NCBI GenBank assembly: GCA_017988335.1
Contig: JAGNRZ010000002.1
Location: 1 to 53,102 of the forward strand
Reading direction: 5' to 3'
Source: Ferruginibacter sp.
GTDB taxonomy: Bacteria; Bacteroidota; Bacteroidia; Chitinophagales; Chitinophagaceae
Length of the DNA stretch: 53,102 nt
The position numbers were made by a program, and so were the translations under genes. Below, piece by piece: positions 22,338 through 32,312 of this stretch (the stretch's first letter is position 1; each line of letters opens with the position of its first letter). The notes under the pieces are model-generated. The model was not told where the DNA came from and ran no database searches. It worked only from the letters and a program-made list of their open reading frames with translations.

Positions 22338-25238
22338 TTAATTCTCTTGTATTTCATTTAAAAAATCATTAAGATTTTGATCTGACGAAAGTTGTAATTT
22401 TTTTCTAAGGCGATATCTACTTAATTCAACTCCTTTTACAGAAATATTCATAAGCTGTGCAATTTCTTTTGAGGAAAGTTTTAATTGCAAGTAGGCACAT
22501 ACTTTTAAATCTGTATTGGTTAGGTTAGGGAATTTTGCTTTCATTTTCTTCAATACATTATTATTAATTTCGTTAAAATGTATGGCAAATTGTTCCCAGT
22601 TAGAATTATTCTTTTCTATTCCATTAACTAATCCTATTGTTTTTTTAACATCATGATTACCACCTGTTTTTTTGTACAGTTGCTGCAACTCATTTTTCAC
22701 TTTTATTAAAGCATCGTTTCTTTCCACCAAGTGCATACTTGCATCTGCCAGTTCTTTGTTTTTGAACATTACCTCATTTATTAATTGCTCATTTTGCAAT
22801 TCAACAATTTTTTTCTCATTACTTTCTACCTCCAATTGATGTATGTATTTAAGGCGCTGTTGCTCTTCCTCAAACTTAATTTGTTGATTAGTGAACTTTT
22901 TTTTCTGCCATTTTGCTATTAAATAAAATAATAAAAGTATTAAAAGTACATAAAGAATATTTGCCCAAATTGTTTTATACCATGCTGGTTTTACTACAAA
23001 ACTATAGTTAATAACTTCAGACTCGTTACCTAAATTATCGTGTGCCTTCACTTTAAATGTGTAAGAGCCATTAGGTAAATTAGTATAATCTTTTTCTGTT
23101 TTGGTAGTCCAGATAGACCAATTACCATCGTACCCCTTTAGTTGATAACTGTACTCAATATTGTTTTGTAAACTAAAAGCTGGTGAGCTAAATTCAAAAT
23201 GGAATGAGTTATAACTTCGAGGAAACTTTAAAATTGAATTATTGTTTTGAGTGTATGATGTATCGTTACCCTTATTAAAAAAACCTCCAAAAATTAAGCT
23301 ATCTTTCTTTCCAAATGCTTTTACTTGCGTAAGCAATACATTTACATTAGGATGATTAGCAATATACTTTTCATAATTAATATGAATAATTCCATTTTTA
23401 GCAGCGATAAAAATATTTTTGTTATTAAATGGATATATGTTTTCAAATCCGGCTAAAACTTTACCAGTTAGTTCGGGAAAATAAGTAATAACTGCTTTTT
23501 TTTCTACCCCTATAAAACTTACAACTCCTATTTTTTTTCCACTACAAAACCATATATTTCCTTCTGCATCTTCATGCAGATATTGAAGTACCATATTCCC
23601 AAAAAAATTATACAAAAAAGGAGATGGTACAAATTTATTTGTATTGGCATCAAACTCATATACTCCTTTTTCTGTAGCAAAAACTACCCGTTTTTTTATT
23701 TTAAAAACAAAATTTCTTAAAGTTGATGGAAGCCCGTCGCTTTCAGTAAACAACTCGGTAGTATAGTTTTTTTTCTCAGCATCTAAATGTATTTTATAAA
23801 CTCCTCTGTAAGGATGTGAGCTCCAAATATTATCATTATCAATGACTAAAAAACGTCTAGACTCATAAGGCCCTTTAATTTCCCAATTATTAATTATTTT
23901 ATCGTTATTAAACTCTAAAAGACTTAAACCTGAGTATGTACCCACTAATACATGCTTTGATGGATACACAGATGTAGTTGGAACAAAAAGCCAATTACCT
24001 CCATTGCCAGTTAATTGACTTGCATTGTCCTCATTAATTTGAAAACCACCATTATGATGCCCCATTAAGAGCTGATGGTTTACTTCATCCAACCGCCACA
24101 CCTGCCCACCGCTATTTTTTACTACATTAAAATTGCCTTTGGCAAAACTTAAATCATTGTTGAGGTTTGAAAGGGGTACATTATAAGCTCCATCAGAACT
24201 GGCTATATAAAGTCTGTTATTGAAAATACGACAGGAATAACCCGATACATCATTTTTTTTATTAGGCTTAATGTACTTTACAGCTGCATTATAAGCAATA
24301 AAGCTTATTCCATTATTTAACCCCGTCCATAGGTTTTTATCCTTATCCAAAAAAACACTGAGTACACTATTGTTTTGCAAACCCTCAGGCAATGCAATTT
24401 GCTGTACTATGTCACCCTCGTTATTAATTATTATACAACCATCAGAAATTGTAGCTACAACAAATTCATTCTCGTTAATTCTTTCAAAAGAATAAATTTG
24501 ATTTTTAAATAACTCATTATCTGCAACAGTTTTTTTAGGTTGTAATTTTCCATTATGCAAAATAAAAAACCCATTTTTTAAAGTGCTTACTAACAAACTA
24601 TCTTTTTGAAGTGCAACCATACCTGTAACCTCATACGCTAATGTTGAGCTTGTAGTATTTATAGGTTGCCAAGTGTTATTACTAAATTCAAAAAGCCCCT
24701 TGCTTTTATCTTGTGCAAAAAGTTTGTCGCCTACAAACTTCATAAATTGCCAGCCAGTATTAGCTTTGTAAGATTGTATTATATTATTTTTATATTCAAA
24801 AATCCAATCCCAACTACGAAAAAATACTGATTCGTTAGATACTTCTATATCCCATATATCTGTAAACTTATTTTGGTCTTTTGGTAAAAGGTTTTTAAGG
24901 GAAGTATATACTAAAATTCCGTTTTCATTAGCTGAGTAATACCCAATTTCATCTTGACCACCGGCATAAATACGATTATTATCTATGGCGATAGATCGTA
25001 AAATTGTTTTGCCTGGCTGCGGATAAGTTTTCCAATAACGTCCATCATATGTAATTAAACCCTCATTATTGGCAAAATACATTCTGCCCCATTTATCTTG
25101 CTTTATATCCCAAGTTTGAGTGCCTCCTTGAAAATCATTTTCACTGTAATTAATTATCCGAGGAAGACCAATAGTATTTTGCCCTTTTAAAATACTTATT
25201 AAAAACAAAAATATACTGGTGGCAATTATGTTTTTCAT
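22338..25238 (-). CDS. Membrane-bound PUL regulator (propeller, Y_Y_Y, LuxR-type HTH)
   Basis: This is a 966-residue regulator. A signal peptide (residues 1-19) exports about 730 residues: many short beta-propeller repeats (KQDKWGRMYFANNEGLITYDG, DKDKNLWTGLNNGISFI, DAEGNIWFCSGKKIGVV), then a triple-tyrosine domain (IEYSYQLKGYDGNWSIW). One membrane helix follows at about 758-777. Inside the cell a coiled coil (785-860) leads to a LuxR-like helix-turn-helix (SSKEIAQLMNISVKGVELSR) near residues 905-955. It has no histidine kinase or receiver domain, so binding of an oligosaccharide outside could act directly on DNA binding, as in SusR-type regulators. It is divergent from susC, which it presumably controls. 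Confidence 0.85.
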   Translation of the reverse strand: MKNIIATSIFLFLISILKGQNTIGLPRIINYSENDFQGGTQTWDIKQDKWGRMYFANNEGLITYDGRYWKTYPQPGKTILRSIAIDNNRIYAGGQDEIGYYSANENGILVYTSLKNLLPKDQNKFTDIWDIEVSNESVFFRSWDWIFEYKNNIIQSYKANTGWQFMKFVGDKLFAQDKSKGLFEFSNNTWQPINTTSSTLAYEVTGMVALQKDSLLVSTLKNGFFILHNGKLQPKKTVADNELFKNQIYSFERINENEFVVATISDGCIIINNEGDIVQQIALPEGLQNNSVLSVFLDKDKNLWTGLNNGISFIAYNAAVKYIKPNKKNDVSGYSCRIFNNRLYIASSDGAYNVPLSNLNNDLSFAKGNFNVVKNSGGQVWRLDEVNHQLLMGHHNGGFQINEDNASQLTGNGGNWLFVPTTSVYPSKHVLVGTYSGLSLLEFNNDKIINNWEIKGPYESRRFLVIDNDNIWSSHPYRGVYKIHLDAEKKNYTTELFTESDGLPSTLRNFVFKIKKRVVFATEKGVYEFDANTNKFVPSPFLYNFFGNMVLQYLHEDAEGNIWFCSGKKIGVVSFIGVEKKAVITYFPELTGKVLAGFENIYPFNNKNIFIAAKNGIIHINYEKYIANHPNVNVLLTQVKAFGKKDSLIFGGFFNKGNDTSYTQNNNSILKFPRSYNSFHFEFSSPAFSLQNNIEYSYQLKGYDGNWSIWTTKTEKDYTNLPNGSYTFKVKAHDNLGNESEVINYSFVVKPAWYKTIWANILYVLLILLLFYLIAKWQKKKFTNQQIKFEEEQQRLKYIHQLEVESNEKKIVELQNEQLINEVMFKNKELADASMHLVERNDALIKVKNELQQLYKKTGGNHDVKKTIGLVNGIEKNNSNWEQFAIHFNEINNNVLKKMKAKFPNLTNTDLKVCAYLQLKLSSKEIAQLMNISVKGVELSRYRLRKKLQLSSDQNLNDFLNEIQEN

Positions 25239-25242
25239 AAAA

Positions 25243-25250
25243 CAAATATA
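25243..25250 (-). promoter_or_regulatory. Possible -7 box of the regulator gene
   Basis: The minus strand reads TATATTTG only five bases before the regulator ATG. If used, the message would be leaderless or nearly so. The match may be chance in such AT-rich DNA. Confidence 0.3.
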
Positions 25251-25282
25251 AACGTTTTAATGATGTGGTAATGATGGGGTGC

Positions 25283-25300
25283 TTGATTATTAATAATCAA
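25283..25300. promoter_or_regulatory. 18-bp perfect palindrome, candidate operator
   Basis: TTGATTATTAATAATCAA is a perfect palindrome in the 176-base gap between the divergent regulator and susC. It lies about 66 bases upstream of the susC -7 box. Dimeric helix-turn-helix proteins usually bind such sites, and the adjacent regulator has a LuxR-like HTH. The link is inferred from position and symmetry. Confidence 0.5.
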
Positions 25301-25365
25301 TTAGTTAATATATTCTGTAGTAACAATGATGTGATACTAAAGCTATAAATTGCGTAAAATAAAAA

Positions 25366-25373
25366 TAAATTTG
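25366..25373 (+). promoter_or_regulatory. -7 promoter box of the SusC operon
   Basis: TAAATTTG matches TAnnTTTG 42 bases before the susC ATG. A TTG at 25350-25352 is too close for the usual -33 spacing, which fits an activator-dependent promoter. Confidence 0.45.
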
Positions 25374-25414
25374 GTTTCTCTTATTATTACTAATTGTAAC
25401 GAAAAAAATTGCGT

Positions 25415-28400
25415 ATGAAAAAAATCTCTAAGGGAATAACCCTCTTTATGCTATTATGTATCTCAACAATTTCATGGTCTCAAACCAAAACTGTAATAGG
25501 TAAAATTGTTGCAGAAAATGGAGATGCAGTTGTAAATGCATCTGTTTCTTTAAAAAATATTAAAACAGGTGTAGTCACCAATAATAGTGGTGAGTTTTCC
25601 ATAACTGTACCTAGTACAGCTAAAACACTTGTTGTTAGTTCGGTAGGTTACGAAACTAAAGAAAGCCCAATTTTAGATGGCAGTTTACTAATTACCCTTA
25701 CTAAAATTGTTGCTAAAATGGATGAAGTTGTAGTTGTAGGTTACGGCACTCAAAAAAGAAGTGTGGTAACTGGTGCAATTTCAAAAGTAACGGCTAGAGA
25801 TTTAGAAAAAGTGCCTAGTGGTGGAATTGGACAAATTCTACAAGGTAGAACGCCTGGAGTTACAGTAATGCAAAACTCTGGTCAGCCTGGCTCTGCTTCT
25901 ACTATAAGAGTACGAGGTGTAACTACATTTAATTACAATGAACCTCTTTATGTAGTTGATGGTGTAGTAGTTGATGCTGGTGGAATTGGTTATATTAATC
26001 AAGCAGACATTGAATCTGTAGAGGTACTTAAAGACGCCACTTCTCAAGCTATATATGGTACTAGGGCAGCTCCTGGGGTAATTATGGTTACAACTAAAAA
26101 AGGAAAATCTGGCAAATTAAGTGTTGGATATAATGGCTATGTAGGTACATCTGCCCCAGCTAAAGTATTAAGTTTATTAAATGCTACCCAATATGGTGCT
26201 TTAATGAATGAAAGATCAGTTGCTGGTGGTGGTGCTGTTCTATATCCTGACTTAAGTGTGCTTGGTAAGGGTACCGACTGGCAAAACGAAATTTTTAATT
26301 ATGGAGCTAAGCGTTCAAATCATGAAATTAGCTTAAGCGGAGGTACCGATAAATCTACCTTTTTTATGTCTTTTGGCTACCAAAATAATGAGGGTATTGT
26401 AGCTACAGACATTTCAAATTTTGAAAAATATAGTGCTAGGTTAAACTCTACACATAAAATAGGTAAAATATTTACTTTAACCCAAACACTAGGCTATACC
26501 TATAGCAAACAAAATAGTTTGGGAAATACTAATAGTGAATTTGGTGGACCTTTAAGCTCCGCTATAAATCTTGACCCCACTATTCCGCTTTTTGAAACAG
26601 ACCCTACTAAATTAGCTAACCTTGGATTATATCCTACTGGCAATGCTTTAGTTGGACCTGCACTAAAAGATGCTAACGGCAATGTATATGGTATTGGTTT
26701 GGGTATGCAAGAAATGTCCAATCCTTTGGCTTATACACAAACCAAACTAGGTCAATATGGGTATGGCAATGATATTGTAGGTAATTTATCTTTAGAAGCT
26801 GCGGTTACAAAAGAAATTAAGCTAAAATCTGTAGTTTCAGCAAAGTTAGCTTTTTGGGGTGCAGAAGGCTTTACTCCTACATTTTACTTAGGATCTGGTG
26901 GTGGATTATCAAATGCTATAAATAGTATGTACAAAGAGCAACATCACCGAAGATATTTGAATATTGAGAATACTGCCACTTATACCAAAAACTGGAAGCA
27001 AAATCATAATTTCACTATTTTATTAGGTCAATCAGCATATAAAGAAAATGTAGGTGGTGGAAACGGATTTTCATTTCAAGGTTTACCAGTAAACAGCTAC
27101 AAAGATGCTTCTTTTTCCTTCTTTAGTGCTGCAACAAGTGTGTATTCAGCAAGTGCATATTCTACTGAAGGTAATCCAAATAATAACTGGCATATTCTTT
27201 CATCTTTATTTGGTCGTGTAAATTATAATTATAAAGAAAAATATTTATTGACTGGTATTTGGCGTAGAGATGGTAGTAATAGGTTTGGTGCTAATAACAA
27301 GTTTGGTTATTTCCCTGGAGCTTCTTTAGGTTGGGTAGTATCTAAAGAAGACTTTTGGAAAGCTAATAAATATGTAAATTCTTTAAAAATTAGAGGTGGT
27401 TATGGTAAAACCGGAAATGACGGATTAGCCGAATATTCTTACTTATCTTTAATAAGATCAGGATATAATTACACAATTGGAAACTCAAACGGTATTAACG
27501 CAGGTAATGCTCCAAACACTCTTGACAATCCAGATGTTCATTGGGAAACAACAAAACAATTGAACTTTGGGTTTGAAGCAAGATTATTTAATAGTCTAGA
27601 CCTATCAGTAGATTACTATAAGAAAAAAACATCTGATATTTTACGTCAAGTAACTATTCCTGGTTATGTTGGTGTACCCATAAATCCATTTGGTAATGTT
27701 GCTAATATGGATAATAGTGGCATTGAAATTGAAATAAACTACCGTCGTAAGTTAGGTCCAGTTAATTTTTCTGCAAGTGGCAATATGGCAACTTTAAAAA
27801 ACAAGGTTACTTACATTGCTAGCGATGCTGATTTTATTGCAGGTTATGCAGGTTTTCAATCAATGGGTACAGTTACCAGAATTCAAGTGGGTCAATCGTT
27901 TAACTCATTCTTTGGTTATCAAACTGCTGGTATTTTCCAAAACCAAGCAGAAATTGATGCTTACAAAAACTCAACAGGAGGTTTAATACAACCTAATGCA
28001 AGACCCGGTGATTTTAAATGGGTTGATGCTAATGGTGATGGTACAATAAGTAACGATGATAAGGATAAAGTGTTTTTAGGCACTAGTCTTCCTAAAATAA
28101 CTTTTGGTCTTACGTTAAATTTTGATTACAAAGGATTTGATTTAATGGCATTTGCAAACGGTGCCGCAGGCAACAAAATTTTCCAAGGGTTACGCCGTTT
28201 AGATATTGCAAAAGCAAACTACCAAACTGTTGCTATGAGCCGTTGGACAGGCGAAGGTACATCTAACAGTTATCCTCGTTTAACTAGTACAGATCCTAAT
28301 GGCAACTTTGGTAAAATGTCTGATTTCTATTTAGAAAAAGGAGATTACTTACGTTTAAAAGTATTACAATTAGGTTATACGTTAGCTCCTAATAAAGTAC

Positions 28401-28573
28401 TAAATAAAATAGGTGCTAATAAATTAAGAGTGTATGTATCTGCTGAAAATTTATTAACCTTAACTAAATACACTGGGTACGATCCTGAAGTAGGTGGAAG
28501 TGTTTATGGCATTGATAAAGGTCAATATCCACAAGCCCGTTCATTTATGGTAGGTGCTCAATTACAATTTTAA
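25415..28573 (+). CDS. SusC/RagA-type TonB-dependent outer membrane transporter
   Basis: The protein has about 1,052 residues and imports oligosaccharides across the outer membrane using TonB energy. A signal peptide (1-23) is followed by a carboxypeptidase-regulatory-like domain (about 25-100) and the TonB-box-like DEVVVVGYGTQKR at 103-115. The plug domain carries PLYVVDGVVVDAGG and IESVEVLKDATSQAIYGTRA, and a long beta barrel ends in the terminal aromatic QLQF. ATG 25415 is chosen; a TTG six bases upstream is in frame. It heads the PUL and is followed 28 bases later by its SusD partner. The set implies beta-glucan oligosaccharides as cargo. Confidence 0.95.
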   Translation: MKKISKGITLFMLLCISTISWSQTKTVIGKIVAENGDAVVNASVSLKNIKTGVVTNNSGEFSITVPSTAKTLVVSSVGYETKESPILDGSLLITLTKIVAKMDEVVVVGYGTQKRSVVTGAISKVTARDLEKVPSGGIGQILQGRTPGVTVMQNSGQPGSASTIRVRGVTTFNYNEPLYVVDGVVVDAGGIGYINQADIESVEVLKDATSQAIYGTRAAPGVIMVTTKKGKSGKLSVGYNGYVGTSAPAKVLSLLNATQYGALMNERSVAGGGAVLYPDLSVLGKGTDWQNEIFNYGAKRSNHEISLSGGTDKSTFFMSFGYQNNEGIVATDISNFEKYSARLNSTHKIGKIFTLTQTLGYTYSKQNSLGNTNSEFGGPLSSAINLDPTIPLFETDPTKLANLGLYPTGNALVGPALKDANGNVYGIGLGMQEMSNPLAYTQTKLGQYGYGNDIVGNLSLEAAVTKEIKLKSVVSAKLAFWGAEGFTPTFYLGSGGGLSNAINSMYKEQHHRRYLNIENTATYTKNWKQNHNFTILLGQSAYKENVGGGNGFSFQGLPVNSYKDASFSFFSAATSVYSASAYSTEGNPNNNWHILSSLFGRVNYNYKEKYLLTGIWRRDGSNRFGANNKFGYFPGASLGWVVSKEDFWKANKYVNSLKIRGGYGKTGNDGLAEYSYLSLIRSGYNYTIGNSNGINAGNAPNTLDNPDVHWETTKQLNFGFEARLFNSLDLSVDYYKKKTSDILRQVTIPGYVGVPINPFGNVANMDNSGIEIEINYRRKLGPVNFSASGNMATLKNKVTYIASDADFIAGYAGFQSMGTVTRIQVGQSFNSFFGYQTAGIFQNQAEIDAYKNSTGGLIQPNARPGDFKWVDANGDGTISNDDKDKVFLGTSLPKITFGLTLNFDYKGFDLMAFANGAAGNKIFQGLRRLDIAKANYQTVAMSRWTGEGTSNSYPRLTSTDPNGNFGKMSDFYLEKGDYLRLKVLQLGYTLAPNKVLNKIGANKLRVYVSAENLLTLTKYTGYDPEVGGSVYGIDKGQYPQARSFMVGAQLQF

Positions 28574-28601
28574 ATTTAACTAATTCTATAAAATTAATAA
28601 C

Positions 28602-30119
28602 ATGAAAAAAGTAAATAAGAAACTCGTTTTGCTTTTTGTAATATTAATGACGTTTACGTTAATCTCTTGCAAAAAAGATTTTTTAGATGTGCCTCCAAAA
28701 GGGACTCCTTTAACAGAAAATTTTTATAAAACACGTGATGATGCTTATGCTGCATTAGTAGCTACTTATGATGCAGTTAGAAAAAACACTGGCGGTTTTG
28801 AAAATATGGTATCAATGATGAATGCTGGCTCCGATGATAATGTGGCTGGTGGAGCATCGCCTTCAGATGGTGCTGGCATACATGCTTTCAACAATTTTAC
28901 ATTAACGGCTACAGTAATGCCTGGTAGTTTTTGGAACGATCATTATCAAGGTATTTTTAGAGCAAATATTTTGTTATCTAAAATAGATGCTATACCAATG
29001 GCTGCTGCAGAAAAAGCAAGATTTATTGGAGAAACAAAAGCGTTGAGAGCTTACTACTATTTTAATTTGGTAAGAATGTTTAAAAACATTCCGTTGATTT
29101 TAGATGTGTTAACACCCACATCTGTATATAATGTTACGCAAGCTGCACCAGCTGATGTGTACACACAAATTGAAAAGGACTTAACTGATGCTGTTGCCGC
29201 TTTACCAATAACTATACCTACCGCAGAATTAGGTAGATGGTCTAAAGGAAGTGCACAAGCTTTATTAGGCAAAGTTTATTTATATCAAAATAAAAATACA
29301 CTTGCTGCTGCACAATTTGCAGAAGTAAATGGTACTCCTGGAGGTACAAGTATTTATGGATACAGGCTTTTAAGCAATTATAGCGATTTATGGTCGTTCA
29401 CTAATAAGTTTAATACTGAATCTGTTATTGAATGTACACATAGCAATCAATCAAGAAACGATTGGGGCTTTTGGGGTAGTGGTGCAGATGAAGGTAATAC
29501 ACTTAATGTAATGGTAGGTATTAGAGGTTATACAAGATTATCAGGCACAGCAGCTCCTGCGGCTATGCCTGGCGGTTGGAGCTTTAGTACATTTACTCAA
29601 AACTTTTATGACGCTATAAAAACAGACCCCCGTTTTGGAGCTACTGTTTTAGATTTAAAAGCTTACGAAACAGCAGGACAAATTTCTTACACACATGGCG
29701 ATCAAGATTTAGGGTATTACTTGAATAAATTTATGCCACGTCCAGAAAATAATACAACACTTGGCGGTGCTCAAGAATTAAACTACACACAAAACAGCTA
29801 TATTATTAGATTGGCTGATACTTACTTAATGGAAGCTGAAGCATTAGGTGGTACTGGTACAAGAGCTCAAGCATTATTAGATGCTGTAAGAGCTAGAGTA
29901 GGCTTACCATCTGTACCTGTTTCATTAGCTGCTATTAAAGCAGAAAGAAGATTAGAATTAGGTGGTGAAGGTCATCGTTTCTTTGATTTAGTAAGATGGG
30001 GTGATGCTGCTTCAAAACTTGGTAGCAAAGGATTTACCGCTGGTAAAAACGAAATTTTCCCTATTCCTGCAAGAGAATTATTAGGAACTAAACTTGTTCA
30101 AAATCCAGGATACAATTAA
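28602..30119 (+). CDS. SusD/RagB-type glycan-binding lipoprotein
   Basis: This 505-residue surface lipoprotein acts as the lid of the SusC transporter. The lipobox LISC with Cys near residue 24 is followed by KKDFLDVPPKGTPLTENFYK, the classical SusD start. TPR-like helices (LRAYYYFNLVRMFKNIPLI) and the C-terminal signature EAEALGGTGTRAQALLDAVRA and RRLELGGEGHRFFDLVRWGD follow. Length is typical. It lies 28 bases behind susC and 22 before the next lipoprotein, so all are in one operon. Confidence 0.95.
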   Translation: MKKVNKKLVLLFVILMTFTLISCKKDFLDVPPKGTPLTENFYKTRDDAYAALVATYDAVRKNTGGFENMVSMMNAGSDDNVAGGASPSDGAGIHAFNNFTLTATVMPGSFWNDHYQGIFRANILLSKIDAIPMAAAEKARFIGETKALRAYYYFNLVRMFKNIPLILDVLTPTSVYNVTQAAPADVYTQIEKDLTDAVAALPITIPTAELGRWSKGSAQALLGKVYLYQNKNTLAAAQFAEVNGTPGGTSIYGYRLLSNYSDLWSFTNKFNTESVIECTHSNQSRNDWGFWGSGADEGNTLNVMVGIRGYTRLSGTAAPAAMPGGWSFSTFTQNFYDAIKTDPRFGATVLDLKAYETAGQISYTHGDQDLGYYLNKFMPRPENNTTLGGAQELNYTQNSYIIRLADTYLMEAEALGGTGTRAQALLDAVRARVGLPSVPVSLAAIKAERRLELGGEGHRFFDLVRWGDAASKLGSKGFTAGKNEIFPIPARELLGTKLVQNPGYN

Positions 30120-30141
30120 TCTATTCTAAAACTTAATTAAA

Positions 30142-31296
30142 ATGAAAAAAATAAAAATAATATTTAGCGCTGCAGCACTTATGTTTATTACATATAGTTG
30201 TAGTAAGATTGATGGTATTGATAGCGATACTTCATTTATAAATTCTGCAAGTAGTACCAATTTGTCAAAAATATTTGATATAAGTACAGATAATTCGGGC
30301 AATGTAAAAGTTACACCTATTGGTGATGGTTTTACTACTGCTACAATTAATTTTGGACATGGTACAGGCACTGCTGGTACAGCTAGCGTTACACCCGGTG
30401 GTAGTGCTTCTCATGCTTATCCCGAAGGTACTTACACAGTTACAATTATATCTACTGATATTGCTGGTAAGCAAACAACAAGTACTTATCCATTAACTAT
30501 TACCTATTCAGCTCCAATAAATGTTGCTGTTAATCCTTCTGGCGGAAAAAATGGAGTAGCTGTAAAACCTACGGCAGTTGGTGCTTCATCGTTTTTAGTT
30601 TACTTTGGCGATGTGGCTAATGAAGCAGGTACACCTTGTGCAATTGGCGGCATGGTAAACCATATATATGCAGCGGCTGGTACATACAATGTAAAAGTAG
30701 AGGCAATCAGTGGTAATTCTACCTACGCAGGTGCAGCTAAAGCACAAGCTACAGTTGCTAGAACAATAGCTGCTTTTCCTGCTGCACCATTCTTTACACC
30801 AATTACTTTTGATGATGCTGCTGTAAATTATTTCTTTGGTACGTTTGGCGGCGGTCAAGCTTATGCTACTGTTGCTAATCCTAGTATGACAGGTATAAAC
30901 ACAACTGCAAATGTAGGTAGATGGACAAGAGGTTGGGAAAACTGGAGTGGCACTTATAGCCCACTTAGTTTTTACATGGATTTTGCCACTACCAAAAAGA
31001 TTAAATTATTGGTATATAACACCGACCCAACTTTAGTAGGAAAGTCGCTTAATTGTGAATTAGAAGATGCTTTAGGTGGTATACCAGGCAATGGCGTAGG
31101 TGTTAAAAAAGTAGCACTTACAACATCTAATGCATGGGAAGAATTAGTATTTGATTATAGCACAATTACTTTACCTGCAAATTCTAAATTTGGTCAGTTA
31201 GTGTTTAGATTTAACGATTCTTATTCTGGAAACACTGCAGGGCAAGGTGGACAAGGTTCTGTTTTATATATTGATAATATTAGATTAACTAATTAA
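30142..31296 (+). CDS. PUL surface lipoprotein with PKD-like and glycan-binding domains
   Basis: This 384-residue lipoprotein has Cys20 in the lipobox (TYSC). Residues about 45-110 and 120-205 form two PKD-like sandwiches (ATINFGHGTGTAGTASV; NHIYAAAGTYNVKVEAIS). The C-terminal part (about 215-384) looks like a jelly-roll carbohydrate-binding module with exposed aromatics (RWTRGWENWSGTYSPLSFY) and ends YIDNIRLTN. In this position, directly after SusD, it corresponds to SusE-like surface glycan-binding proteins. The glycan bound is inferred to be beta-glucan from the neighbouring enzymes. Confidence 0.75.
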   Translation: MKKIKIIFSAAALMFITYSCSKIDGIDSDTSFINSASSTNLSKIFDISTDNSGNVKVTPIGDGFTTATINFGHGTGTAGTASVTPGGSASHAYPEGTYTVTIISTDIAGKQTTSTYPLTITYSAPINVAVNPSGGKNGVAVKPTAVGASSFLVYFGDVANEAGTPCAIGGMVNHIYAAAGTYNVKVEAISGNSTYAGAAKAQATVARTIAAFPAAPFFTPITFDDAAVNYFFGTFGGGQAYATVANPSMTGINTTANVGRWTRGWENWSGTYSPLSFYMDFATTKKIKLLVYNTDPTLVGKSLNCELEDALGGIPGNGVGVKKVALTTSNAWEELVFDYSTITLPANSKFGQLVFRFNDSYSGNTAGQGGQGSVLYIDNIRLTN

Positions 31297-31310
31297 TAAA
31301 ATTTAATAAC

Positions 31311-32252
31311 ATGAAAAAGAATATTAATTTTCTTTTAAGTACAATGCTACTATTATTGATAGTTAGCAGTTGTAAAAAAACTGATTACTCAATGGGAGAT
31401 TTAACGGCTCCAACTAATTTAGTAATTACAGCTGATATAGTAGGTAAAACTGCTGCTTTACCAAACGGTGATGGTAGTGGTGATGTAAATTTTACCATTA
31501 CTGCAGACAATGCATTATCATATAAAATAGATTATGATGCAAGTAATGCTGTTGATCTTGTTTATTTACCAAATGGCAAAGCAACCAGAAAATATACTAC
31601 ACTTGGTGTTAATACCTATCGTGTAACTGCGGTTGCTTACGGTAAAGGTGGCACATCATCTACTATTACCAAAGATGTTACAGTAAAAAGTGATTTTGTG
31701 CCAGCTACACAAATTGTAACAGACCTAACAAATAACAGTTCAAAAACATGGGGTGTTAATAAAGATGTACCGGGTCATTTTGGTGTAGGGCCTTGGGATC
31801 CTAATTGCTATACAGGATGCTGGTGGTCTGCTTCAATAAATGAAAAAGTGGCATGTTGTAATGGTTTTTATACAGCCCGTTTTACTTTTACCAAAGTATC
31901 TGCAACATCGTACACATTAACAGTAGCAACACCTGATGGAGCATTTACTAAAACAGGTACGTTAGCAGGTGGTTTACCAGGCATTCCAGCATCTGGCCCA
32001 GAAGCAGTTTACCCTTACCCCGGTGGTACATCTGCATTTACATTTGGTCCATCTACATCTGGCTTAGTAAGTACTACTACAAACCCAACTACAAGTACTG
32101 CTATAAACTTAGCAGGCGTAAATACTTTTATTGGGTATGGTTCTTTATTAAAAGAATACGAAATTTTAAAAATAACTCCTACCGAACTTAGATTAAGAGC
32201 ACAAGGTACCGAAACTGGTAACTCTTGGAACTTAATATTAAAAGCATATTAA
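31311..32252 (+). CDS. Second PUL surface lipoprotein
   Basis: This 313-residue lipoprotein has its lipobox at SSC near residue 21 (LLLIVSSCKKTDYSM). The N-terminal half has a PKD-like fold (DGSGDVNFTITADNALSYKI). The C-terminal half carries a tryptophan- and cysteine-rich segment (WDPNCYTGCWWSASINEKVA, then CCNGFYTARFTF) that could form a ligand platform. It takes the SusF position in the operon and probably binds the glycan at the cell surface. I know no exact family name. A strong terminator follows its stop, so it ends the import half of the locus. Confidence 0.65.
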   Translation: MKKNINFLLSTMLLLLIVSSCKKTDYSMGDLTAPTNLVITADIVGKTAALPNGDGSGDVNFTITADNALSYKIDYDASNAVDLVYLPNGKATRKYTTLGVNTYRVTAVAYGKGGTSSTITKDVTVKSDFVPATQIVTDLTNNSSKTWGVNKDVPGHFGVGPWDPNCYTGCWWSASINEKVACCNGFYTARFTFTKVSATSYTLTVATPDGAFTKTGTLAGGLPGIPASGPEAVYPYPGGTSAFTFGPSTSGLVSTTTNPTTSTAINLAGVNTFIGYGSLLKEYEILKITPTELRLRAQGTETGNSWNLILKAY

Positions 32253-32260
32253 TTCTTTTA

Positions 32261-32295
32261 AAAGCAAGGAAAGAAAATTCTTTCCTTGCTTTTTT
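32261..32295 (+). terminator. Strong terminator inside the PUL
   Basis: AAAGCAAGGAAAGAA and TTCTTTCCTTGCTTT form a perfect 15-base stem around AA, followed by TTT. It lies 8 bases after the second lipoprotein gene and before the first GH16 gene, dividing the locus into an import part and an enzyme part. Confidence 0.9.
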
Positions 32296-32312
32296 AATTA
32301 ACATAAACAAAT

